From: Agriotes lineatus
Taxonomy: Eukaryota > Arthropoda > Insecta > Coleoptera > Elateridae
Reading direction: 5' to 3'
NCBI GenBank assembly: GCA_940337035.1
Contig: OW679202.1
Location: 44,843,763-44,907,762, forward strand
DNA length: 64,000 bases
In this document: positions 46,120 to 55,379 of the stretch, in pieces
Position numbering within the stretch: the stretch's first letter is position 1
How the letters are laid out: the number at the start of each line of letters is the position of its first letter
Notes under the pieces: generated by a model
Seen by the model: only the letters and a program-made list of their open reading frames with translations
Told to the model about the DNA's origin: nothing
Databases searched by the model: none
Made by a program: the position numbers and the translations under genes

Positions 46120-46170
<51 letters not shown>

Positions 46171-47130
46171 AGATTAAATATATGATCTGTATGGCGCTAA
46201 TCTTTTTGAACAAGATATATGAAAATATCCTATACCTCTAATATTTTCCCTGCACTTATCAATATCGTTATGTTCAGTCACTGTTAGGGCGTTGAATCTT
46301 TTTTTAATTCCAGTTTCTGAATTTCGTAAGATCAACTTTAAAGCTTCCCATGTTGGTGTTATCCTCTTCTTAAATATTTGTTTTGATGGTAGTTATGACT
46401 AAGTTGTGATCTATGTCACAGTCTGCTCCTCTGTATGGCCGTATATCCTGTCTACAGTATCTCCGTCTTCTGTCAGCTAATACGTGATCAATTTGATTTT
46501 TAGGCACACCGTCTCTTGAGTTCCAAGTCTGTTTATGGATATTTTTATGTGGGTAGATTGTGCCACAGATAATCATATTCCTTGCTGTTGCAAAATCTAT
46601 CAGCTTCAATCCATTTGGACTTGTTGCGTCATGAAGGGTCTGTTTTTCTATCGTTGGCCAGAACATATCTTCCTTTCCTATTTTTGCGTTAGCATCTCCT
46701 ACAACTAGTTTTGTAGTTTTTTGGAGCTTTGTCATATATATTTTCTAACACTTCGCTTTCTTCTGTTGGTGCATAGTAATTTACAATAAATATATTAAAT
46801 AATTTACTTTTCATCCTAATAGCGCACAGTGTATCATTACTGCATTCTTTCTTATACAAATCCTACTCCATATTCGTGTCTCTCGTCGTTTCCACTGTAG
46901 CATATTGTGGCTTCATTGATATCTTTATTCTTATTAGTCTCTCGTTTATACCTTCCTATTTTGCAATTTCATCCTCACAGTCTCTTCTTATTAGGCAGTA
47001 GCATGCCCGTTGCTGAAGGCATCTTGTCGTCCACTTCGCTGAAAATCAGTATATGATCATTATCTAACGTTAGACAGCCCTTCCCTTTTTTCGTATCCGT
47101 TAAGCCTAGTATTTGTAATATATACTTATT
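45440..47130 (-). mobile_element. RTE-like LINE ORF2 remnant with endonuclease
   Basis: Minus-strand order: LDNDHILIFSEVDDKMPSAT (~47070) and NDERHEYGVGFV (~46890-46855) open the endonuclease; the frame 46735-46370 carries VVGDANAKIGKEDMFWPTIE, GLKLIDFATARNMIICGTIY and KNQIDHVLADRRRR with GADCDIDHNLV. GDxNAKIG, (D)YVL and SDHxLV are catalytic blocks of APE-type endonucleases; here D-to-A in GDANAKIG (family GDFN) and DIDHNLV. The RT core is mostly gone; FACDDDIDLMGKNLNDI at about 45900-45850 is the catalytic box region. HWFGHL, RMDETR, and GRP with KSLD at 45700-45500 form the C-terminus. A (CT)n tract interrupts at 46123-46170. Confidence 0.8.
46123..46170. repeat. (CT)n microsatellite
   Basis: About 24 CT units with one interruption, inside the LINE remnant. 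Confidence 0.97.
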
Positions 47131-47614
47131 AAATTTGTCAAGTAGTTCCTTTTCCCGTTCACTTTTTAATATTCCGTGTATTGAGTATAATTATTTGGCT
47201 TTTATCTCTCATATCCGTGCACGTTGCTGGGTCTTCATAATCGTTTCAATCAGGAATTTAGATTGTAATTTTTGTAGCCGCTTTCTTTTGCTTGCTCATT
47301 AATTCTTTGTTCTATGTCCGTTTCTTATCCTCTATCATCACTTTCTGGTAGCCGATCTTTACTTTCCTACTTATTTTTCGTTCTTCTTTTGCCCTTTTGT
47401 TAATTATTTGTTGCATAGGTAATTCGTTCTTAGTTAATTCTCTGTTTATAAATATTATTTCGCGTTGCCTTTTAAGTTTATTTTTATTTTCCATTATGGA
47501 TTGTTTGGCTTGAACGCTAATCTTTTCAATTTTTACATATTTTTGGTTTGATCGTAGTTGTCATTTGTAAAACTTTATTTATAAGATTTTCCACGTCAGT
47601 TTTCAGAGTTCAAA

Positions 47615-47615
<1 letters not shown>

Positions 47616-47664
<49 letters not shown>
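47616..47664. repeat. (GA)n followed by a G run
   Basis: About 19 GA units then 11 G. On the minus strand this is a C run followed by (TC)n, the 3' tail of the adjacent SINE. Confidence 0.95.
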
Positions 47665-47665
<1 letters not shown>

Positions 47666-47938
47666 TTAAGGTCATTTCAATGTCCCCAACTGGGGGCGGG
47701 CTGCTATAGGAACTTTGCTTTCCTCTTCAGCCAATATCGGGAATTTCAGAAGAGAGGCCAGGAAAGGTGCAGAAGAACTGCACCGGCTGGCATTGGCCTC
47801 AGAGAAGGTCCTCTGTTGAATCAGGAAGACCACCTAAAAACCTGAATTAGAGCAGACGGCCACGGGAATGGATCTCACGACCTCCCGAATGCTAAGCAGA
47901 CGTGGTAACCACTAGTCCACAGAGCTCGGTAGCTTAGT
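47665..47938 (-). mobile_element. tRNA-derived SINE with (TC)n tail
   Basis: The minus-strand head at ~47934 reads ACCGAGCTCTGTGGACTAGT then GGTTACCACGTCTGCTTAGC, a tRNA-like 5' half with an A-box region around GTGGACTAGTGG. CGGGAGGTCGTGAGATCCAT with TCCC follows, an eroded B box. The body ends TTTAA plus a C run and (TC)n. TSDs were not identified with confidence. A different tRNA source from the SINE at 39.6 kb. Confidence 0.7.
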
Positions 47939-48350
47939 TTTCATTTCGGTTGCTTGTATTTATACCTAGTCTAATTAATATAATATTATTTTTCTAGCCT
48001 TTCAATCAATGTTCTTTTTGATGTCTTTATTTTCTAATTGCAGTTTTTTATTTTCCTTTATTTTATTATTTCCTGTTGATACTTATTCTGGTTTTCTTTT
48101 AATTCTTTGGTGTCTTTCATGAGCTCCAACCTCATCACCATTAGACGGTCTAATTCATCTTTTGAATCGTTATGGTCTATCACTGTCTTTTACTGGCGTT
48201 CTGGGTGCTTTCTTGCTTTTCTTCAAGTCGTTTCCCATTCACTTTCGTCTCTTTTCATTTTGCTGACATCTGATGTACCTACATGGCTATACATTTTATC
48301 GATAGAATTTGTGTTAAATAAATCAAAACTAATTTTATTGCGGAATTGTT

Positions 48351-48839
48351 GAGCTGAAGTACACATCTGTTATGAAGTTCATGTTTTTTGCTACCTAATC
48401 GCAATTTTGAAAACATGTGGACTAAACAGCATGTTCTGTTCGCTCAGATAAAAGAAATAGCTTCCGTGCAGTAATAGAGAGTGTCCGATATAGGCAGGCA
48501 AAAATCACTTAAAATCTTGTCTAATAAACAGAGGTGTCCGTTAACCACAATCGAGACTAAACTAGTTATTAGTAGCATTTTTCTTACCAGAAGTGATTCA
48601 GTAGTCATCCTGCAAAATTCCACTAGAAAGTCTAGTGAATTTCTTTTATCATAAAGGACCATGTTTCAATTAAATACAATTCTCACATACCAACCGTTGG
48701 AGCTTAGCAGTATTCACTTAGTTTCTGAAAATACCAACAGAAATAGCTAATGACAAGAAAAATAAAGCGCAGACATGGTAACTACGTAATTCAGCTAAGA
48801 TTGCGGAATTTGGCTTGTATTATTTTCTCTTTTAATAAA
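48351..48839. other. No gene recognised
   Basis: The minus-strand frame 48444-48662 has no motif. Confidence 0.4.
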
Positions 48840-50317
48840 TAAACGTTCTCAGGGAATTCTTGTAAAAGATGGATCAGAATTCGGGTCCAAAGCACCAGAA
48901 GCCTATGGGCGACTTTAAAAGAGAACACGGATACAGACATACCTAGGAAGAGAAACCGTAAAAAATCGGCAGTTAGAGAGAAGTCGGCTTTTTAAGAAAT
49001 CTCAGCGTGTACGATAGACGCGGATATTTTAGAGAGACTTGTTTTGTTCGGTAAAGTTAGGCCTTTGCGTTTGACTTTCCACTTTCGGAAGAACGAAATG
49101 TGTCTTTGCAACGCGCGGATTGTCGTGTCGAGTTGTATTTGTTTACCGAGAAATTCCGTACCGAAATGCAGGATGCAACACGCGGCTGATCCAATAAAGA
49201 ACATTATACGATGAGAGTTTCTGACAAGTATAGTACACGGTATCGATTCCTCCTTCTCGACTGTCCTCGCGAATTGGACCATTCACGGTGTTAGCGGCGG
49301 CAGATCATATATGCTGCGTTCCGGATAGCGCCCCGTTTCACCAAAGAAGCAATAAAGCCTGAAATCGGTAGATAAATTCGAAAGGATTTCATTGCGCAAA
49401 GCTCTGATGCTCTATTACAGTTAATGTACAGATCCAATAACTCCTTTGTTATTAATAGCAGTTCCCGTCAGCCTATCGGCCGCCACACCACTAGCGCATC
49501 AGATCAATATCTCTCGGCAATTATCTGACTTAATAGCACATTCTCATTAACCCAAACCGAAACTTTACAGTGCCGCATGGCAATTTGTTACGTGTGTGGT
49601 ATCTGGACGCGCGCTTCAATTAGACCACTCGTTCCACCGGTAAACTAGTTATTAACAATAATTGAATTAGGAAGACGGAGATTCGAGGGCGCTAGTCCCG
49701 CTCCTAACTCTTCCTTTCGCAATTACCAATAAAGGGCCATTATCGGCTCTAACTGTTGACAGTCGATTTAAACGGCGACCGGAACCTGGCGCAACTTTGG
49801 AGGAAAGGTGTATGACCTTTTTGTGTGGGGCCTGTTATCGTTTTGCAGCCGCGATTCGCGCAATTTCCCGGCCGGAGTGAAAATCGGAAAAAGGGTGTCC
49901 CGTTCCGAGCGGGGATGATTTCCATAGCTACCTACTGCATTCTCGCGCCGCGGCTGCATTACGCAACGGCTACAATTTGCGAACTTAAACGTAGCAAGTT
50001 TGACGCCCCTGGTTAAGGGCATCGGAGAAGTTGATTGAAAACTCGGCGTAGCGGAGCGCGATTTCCTCTTCACCGCATTACAGACGAACGCTTCTTCTTC
50101 TCTTTTCTCCGGCCCGTTGTTCTTTGTAAATATTAAAGAAGGAATTGCGTTAGATTAAGAAATAATTAATGCGCTAATTTCGAGCGCTGTCGCCCATTGA
50201 CGGGCCGGGCCCTTGCAAAAGGCTAAAGCTCCTCCGTCGCATGTGCTTTTACGGGCGGAGGCGAAGGGTTCTGTGAGACAGTCTACTGATTTTTGTTTAT
50301 TAACTTCACTGGAAAAT

Positions 50318-50320
<3 letters not shown>
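48840..50320. other. GC-richer, repeat-poor stretch of unknown role
   Basis: Unlike its surroundings it is balanced in base composition, contains no transposon end or LINE motif I can see, and is rich in ATTA/TAAT next to GC-rich words (CGGCCGCCACACCACTAGCG near 49480; CGGGCCGGGCCCTTGC at 50201-50216). Overlapping frames on both strands at 49768-50073 and 49825-50016, plus 48992-49282, show no protein motif and no splice-site logic I can defend. It could be conserved non-coding DNA, an unannotated non-coding transcript or an unknown repeat. Its last part is duplicated at 58.75 kb. Confidence 0.35.
50061..50289. repeat. Duplicated block A, copy 1
   Basis: ATTTCCTCTTCACCGCATTA to CTGTGAGACAGTCTACTG. 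Aligns with 58750-58984 in the same orientation with substitutions and small indels; TCGCCCATTGACGGGCCGGG here against TCGCCCAGTGACGGGCCGGG there. Confidence 0.92.

Positions 50321-50322
<2 letters not shown>

Positions 50323-50350
<28 letters not shown>
50323..50350. repeat. (AT)n microsatellite
   Basis: About 14 AT units. Confidence 0.97.
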
Positions 50351-50623
50351 GCTCTAGAGAGGGAACAATCAGTAAATATTTGCAACTAAACCATATAAAT
50401 TATTAATGACACTCTGTAAGATATTACCCATTTAGTTAATCTCCGCCAATTCTGCTGTTATCAAGTAAATAAATTGACTGCCGGGTAATTTGGATGAGTT
50501 TTAGGGTTTCCTGATTTCAGGTGTGTACAGGGTGGGCAGATTCGAGGTTTTCATAGGGACTCTCGATAAGAGAAGTATCTCTTATTTAAGAGAAATAAAT
50601 GCAGTTTCTGGTAGAGTAATATA
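50351..50623. other. No gene recognised
   Basis: TACAGGGTGGGCAGATTCG at 50526-50544 looks like a lone mariner-type end. Confidence 0.35.
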
Positions 50624-50984
50624 CACCGTGTGGAAATGAAGTAACGGATAAATTCATTATCTTCTTTGATATTCATTTTTATGAAAAAATCTCAAAGGGT
50701 TGTAGAGATTTTAACCATAGGGACTATTTTCAGCTGATTTTCAGTTTCTTATGTAATTTGTTTTCATGATATGACGTCATCGGCTTTTATTTAAATAACA
50801 AGCTATATTTTTTATTATTGATTTTGGTAGTACTTTTTATCCTGTTTCGAACGGTACAAAATTTACAATATGTAACATCTGAAAAATCGAGATAAATGGT
50901 CTTAAAGTGTAAATATTAAAAATCAATTAAATGAGCAAAATAAATCTAGTTACCTACGTTTGACGGAAAGTCATTGACGGTAGT
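50624..50984. mobile_element. Left half of a CAGTGTGGAAATAAAGTAAC-type foldback
   Basis: Starts ACCGTGTGGAAATGAAGTAA next to TA and follows the element at 38812 through ATGACGTCATCGGC and GGTAGTACTTTTTATCCTGT to GCAAAATAAATCTAGTTACC. The right arm is absent; the R1-like LINE begins where similarity stops (~50985). Confidence 0.85.
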
Positions 50985-52350
50985 AGTACCCAATAGAAAT
51001 TGTAGGATGTTATTTAAAAGACAGGTGGCCGGAAGTCACAGAAGGAACAAAGGTGAAGGTAACAAGAGGCGTACCCCAGGGGTCAATACTGGGGCCCCTC
51101 TTGTGGAATATCCATTATGATGGCATACTAAAGATACAGATGCCAGAGGGGTAACCGCGATAGGATACGCTGATGACGTAGTGTTGCTTGTAAGAGGAAG
51201 AGATGAGGAAACAATAAAAAGTAGAGCCAGGAGAGCACTAAAAAAGGTAGATGATTGAATGAGGGAAAGGCGGCTTAAGATGGCATCGCAAAAAACGGAA
51301 ATGGTGCTGTTAGTGGCAAGAATGATTTAATGGAAATTAATATCAACGATGTAAGTATTAAATCAACAGAAGCCCTAAAGTACTTGGGAGTAATGTTCAA
51401 TAGAAACATGAGAATGACTGAGCATGTCATACACACTACAAAAAGAGCAGAAGCAGTGGTACAGCAGCTTTCAAGAATAATGCCCAGAATTGGAGGAGGG
51501 AAGAGTAGTAAGAGAAGAGTGATTGCGATCGTGGTATACTCCATTGTCCTGTATGCGGCACCAATTTGGAGGAAGGCCATAGAATACAAGAAATATAGGC
51601 AAATGCTAGAAAGGATGCAGCGTAGGCTGATGATCGCAATTGAAGGAGCATACAGAACGACATCCACGGAAGCGTTACAGGCGATTACAGGAACAACTCC
51701 GCTGGACTTGATGGTGGAAGAAAGAGTAAAAACATACGAAAGGACGAATGGAATTGGGAAGGCGGAAATCAAGGAGGAGATAATAAATAAGTGGCAGACG
51801 AGATGGAGTGCACTGGAAGGAAAGGCAGAGTGGAATAGGAAGTTAATACCTGATATAAGCAAATGGGAAAGGAAACACGGGGAAATGGAATACCACATGG
51901 CGCAAGTGTTTACAGGTCATGGATATTTCAACCAATACCTGAGGCGTATTGGGAAAGTAGAGAACGAAAAATGCTGGTATTGTGCAGAAAGAGATACAGC
52001 CGAACACAACATGTTTAGAGGCATCCAATGGGAAAGAGAAAGATATATGGTGGAAAGGGCAATTGGGGAAAATATTACAACGGAAAATCTAACAAATATA
52101 ATGCTAAGAAGTGAAGAGGCATGGGAGAACATACAGAAAATAATGTTGAGGAAAGAAGAGGATGAAAGGGTAAGAAAAGCTGAGGAAACTTAAATGCCGG
52201 ACAGAAAACAATGGGAACTAAAGAGTGATCTTGAAGTAATGCCACAGCAGTCCCGAGGTCACCCTTGCTCATCCATGGAGGGGTTTTAGTGGGTACAAAT
52301 CCCACAGTTCCCCGCGGATCTTCCCGTCTCCCCTCCAAACAAAAAAAAGG
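50985..52350 (+). mobile_element. R1-like non-LTR retrotransposon, 5'-truncated
   Basis: The RT reads KVTRGVPQGSILGPLLWNIH at about 51055-51114 and then, one frame over, AIGYADDVVLLVRGRDEET at about 51156-51213, an intact catalytic YADD box. Three lesions break it: a frameshift after ~51150, a TGA where relatives have Trp (VDD-W-MRER, ~51256), and a frameshift before 51330. An open ORF (51330-52193) carries the rest. The 3' UTR (52194-52350) has GGGGTTTTAGTGGGTACAAA with TCCCACAGTTCCCC, a motif I associate with R1-group 3' ends, and finishes near an A run. Insertion into a repeat, not rDNA. Confidence 0.85.
51330..52193 (+). CDS. R1-like ORF2, post-RT and zinc-knuckle region (open frame)
   Basis: 287 codons without a stop, the longest open frame in the window. 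ALKYLGVMFNRNMRMTEHV continues the RT thumb (typical: KYLGVxxD). RVIAIVVYSIVLYAAPIWRK and RMQRRLMIAIEGAYRTTSTE follow, matching VxxSVLLYGAxVWxxA and QRxxxLRVxxAYRTVS of R1-clade LINEs. GHGYFNQYLRRIGKVENEKC then WYCAERDTAEHNMFRGIQW is the C-terminal CCHC-type knuckle, which binds nucleic acid; the last cysteine is glycine (FRG for FxC). Met 51330 is simply the first ATG after a frameshift, so it is not an independent gene. ORF retained, protein probably non-functional. Confidence 0.7.
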   Translation: MEININDVSIKSTEALKYLGVMFNRNMRMTEHVIHTTKRAEAVVQQLSRIMPRIGGGKSSKRRVIAIVVYSIVLYAAPIWRKAIEYKKYRQMLERMQRRLMIAIEGAYRTTSTEALQAITGTTPLDLMVEERVKTYERTNGIGKAEIKEEIINKWQTRWSALEGKAEWNRKLIPDISKWERKHGEMEYHMAQVFTGHGYFNQYLRRIGKVENEKCWYCAERDTAEHNMFRGIQWERERYMVERAIGENITTENLTNIMLRSEEAWENIQKIMLRKEEDERVRKAEET

Positions 52351-54660
52351 TATATGCTCCAACAAGCAGCTATGAAGACGAATATGTAAAAGAACTCTAC
52401 GAAAATATAGCGAAGGCTCTCGAAAAAAATTAAACACAACAAGTAATTATAAAAGGAGAATTTAGCTGCAAAATCGGAGAGCAAAGAGACATCAAAGGAA
52501 ATTATTTAGGAAAAATGGACTAGGTACTAGAAATGCTAGATACACAATGATGATCAACTTTCTAGAATAAGAAGAGATTTATAGCGCTAATACATTTTTC
52601 GCAAAAAAAAGATGACTGAAAGTGGACGTGGGTTATGGGCAAACGAAAAATCAAGTTGACAATGTTCTAACGAGAAGCATCCCCATAGTACAGAATGTTA
52701 GTGTATTGGCCAGCTTGAATACGGGAAGTAATCACCGATTAGTAAGAGCCAAAGTGAATATAAATCATAAATTGGAAAGAAGCAGGAAAATGCAGAAAAA
52801 CACTCATAAGCAATTAGATAAAGAAATCCTAAAACAAAATTCACAAGAACAACGCTTAAATATAGAAAGTATTTTTAAGAGGAATCAGGATAATATTTAA
52901 GATATAAATAAATTACATTTATATTTAAAAGAAAATGTTGGGAAAAAACGATTTAATTAGTGAACACAAGAAAAATACTGTTGAATACGCAGAAGTAAAC
53001 AAGACAGAGAGAAAAATGGCAAAAGACGATATTAAAAATATAAAACTGAATTAGCCCAAAACATACTGGAAGAGAATAAAGGTGTGAACATCCTTCGACA
53101 AAGACGGTGTCCTAGTACCGGACAGAAATGAAATTTTTCAACGTAGTAAAATAATTTTACGAATAGTTATATAAATAAAAAATAATAAGTGATGTGGAAC
53201 CAGAAGAACGACACAGAAAGAAAATAAATGTAAATTCGGAAGAAATGCCACCAATAACAAGAGAAGAAATTTCAAACGCCTTAAAACAGATATAGAGTGG
53301 GAAATCTGCTGAGGATGAATTATAGGAGACATGCTAAAAGAGGAAGGGGAAAGCTTAATAGCACAACTAAAAAAAAACGATTTAACAGAGATATACATGA
53401 AGAAAATATTGCTACAGCTTGTACTAACTCCAAAGTGGTTTCAATTACAGAAACGGTAATAAAGAAAACCTGGAAAATTATCAACCTATCAGCCTGATTT
53501 CCCAGATCTACAAACTATTTTTAAGAATTATTATAAACCGGCTAACTATAAACCTCGACTCTTACCAACGGAAAAAACAAGCGGCGGTGGAACACTAAAA
53601 AAGAATTAGAACTTTGGTAGAAAACGTAACTGAATACAACGTACCAGTTTGGGGCTTTCATTAACTATAGGAAAGCCTATGATACTGTAAAAATGTGGGC
53701 GGTACTAGAGGCACTTAAAAACGGTAGAATAGATTATAGATAATCAAACCTAATCGATGCAATATATAAAAATGCAACACTACAGGTACAGCTCTATGAA
53801 ATCACCACTAAAATTAATATACAAGGGGTAGTGCGGAAAGGTGATAATACATATTAGTACTAGAAGATGCCTTCAAACATATAGACTGGGGAGACAGAGG
53901 TTTAAACATCGCACCTAATATTTTCCGACGATATTGTGATTCCAGCGAAGACAAAAGAAGAAGTGAGAAGTATGCCGATAGATGTTCACGCAGCTTTTAC
54001 ACGAATTCGCCTTGAAACAAACTTTAATAAAACAAAATGCATGACAAATGTAAAGAAAATGAAGAAAGAAGCTGAGCAAATTAAGATGGATAACGACCAA
54101 ATAGAAAGCTTCTCGAACTATGTGTACCTTAGACGAACAATAATAATTGGCGAAGAAAATCAACAGCTAGAAATAGACAAAAGAATACGACAGGACTGGG
54201 TAGAGCATGGGCAGTTAAAAGACATAGTATTGATGGTAATACTTATGTCTTTAAAGTCGCAACTATACAATCAATGTATACTGCCAGTCGTAACATACGG
54301 AACAGAGAAAAATGCTAGGAATCACATTAAAGGACCATAAGACAAACATGTGAATAAGACAAAGAACAAAAGTAGAGGACGTCATTAAAAGGGCAGCGTC
54401 ACTAAGATGGCAATGGGCAGGAAATGTGGTCAGAGGAGTAGACAAATGGAGTGGAAAGATAATCAAATGGAGGCCATGGGAAGAAAAGCGAAACAGAGAA
54501 AGACCACAGATAAGACGGAGGGATGATATTAAAATAACGGCAGTGTTAAACTGGTAGGAAGTCGCACAAAATCGAGAAAATTGGAAGAACAGCCAAGGCC
54601 TATATCCAGTGGATAGAAAACGGTAAACAAAGAAGAAGATAGGAGACATAGAAAAGAGAA
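52351..54660 (+). mobile_element. RTE-like LINE ORF2 remnant
   Basis: Endonuclease part: YAPTSSYEDEYVKELYENIA at about 52350-52410, IIKGEFSCKIGE (family GDFNAKIGE), then IVQNVSVLASLNTGSNHRLV at 52690-52750, where SDHRLV is catalytic and here SNHRLV. The linker is lysine-rich (52760-53300). RT scraps around 53420-53900 include NYQPISLISQIYKLF and LDSYQRKKQAAV. C-terminal frame 53936-54340 (NFNKTKCMTNVKKM; LYNQCILPVVTYGTE), then KGAASLRWQWAG-type blocks and RERPQIRRRDDIKI up to ~54610. Heavily frameshifted. Inserted right at the 3' end of the R1-like element. Confidence 0.82.
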
Positions 54661-55379
54661 AAGCTTAATGGTGAAGATCAGAATGGGTTATCATCTTCTA
54701 TTTTCCAGTTATAAACAAAATTAGATTTTTCGATTGTTCGTTTTGTGACTATACCCAGGGACGGACTGGTGGGGGGTAGGAAGGCAAAGTCCCACGGGGC
54801 CCCCATGCCCCACTAATGACGGCCTTTTATATACTTAACATCTTACATTTTTCGCTGGATTATCTAATCTTGTCTTAAGAAATGGTTGTTTTTTGTCGAA
54901 TATTTTAATAATCCTAATCCTTTATTGGAACTTAATACTGATTTATCGTGTTCTCTAAAAACTATTACTTCTACTACAATAAAAAGAAGACTGTTAGTAA
55001 GTATACCCATGTATTTATATTTTCTTGCACTTATTTAAAATTAGTATCCCTTATTTGCATTACTACTAACTTGAACCTTTTCTTAAATCGTATACCACCC
55101 AGATCGCTCAAACTAGATGGTTTATATTTTGTAGCGTTGGTTACTTAAAGCGTTTTAATATTAGTTCAATCCAGATTGAGACAGTGTGGGACAAACGGTG
55201 GGCCAAGCCAATATTAGGTGGGTCATGAACCACCCCAATCACCCACTAACGACGCCACTGAGATAGACATGTCTTTTTAAAGCAATACTTTGGATTAAAA
55301 TGTTTGCAAGATTTCAATGACCAATTACCAATGGGGCAGGCCAGTTTACTGAATTTTGGGTGAAGTTGATTTCGCTGGG
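54661..55379. other. Two hAT-like ends without matching TSD
   Basis: CAGGGACGGACTGGTGGGGG at 54756-54775 and CCCACTAACGACGCCACTG at 55242-55260 resemble opposite hAT termini, and CCCCACTAATGACGGCC (54811-54827) echoes the second. The flanking octamers ACTATACC and AGATAGAC do not match, so they may belong to different fragments. Confidence 0.4.

Larger units (their letters stand above)
47310..48350 (-). pseudogene. Charged coiled-coil frames, possible LINE ORF1, split by a SINE
   Basis: Two lysine/glutamate-rich minus-strand stretches: LMKDTKELKENQNKYQQEII near 48130-48060 and the frame 47494-47312 (NKLKRQREIIFINRELTKNE, ending IEDKKRT). Heptad-like spacing suggests coiled coil. They lie upstream, on the same strand, of the RTE-like ORF2 remnant, which is where an ORF1 coiled-coil protein would be. 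No RRM or zinc knuckle is visible, so this is an inference from position and composition. Confidence 0.4.

Noticed and set aside
49768..50073. Overlapping frames on both strands in the GC-rich island as a candidate gene
   Set aside because: High GC lowers stop frequency; no protein motif, and both strands are equally open.
51275..51898. 207-codon minus-strand open frame
   Set aside because: Antisense of the R1-like ORF, whose + strand translation matches conserved LINE blocks.
54756..55260. Single hAT element between two hAT-like ends
   Set aside because: The flanking octamers do not match, so I kept them only as end fragments.
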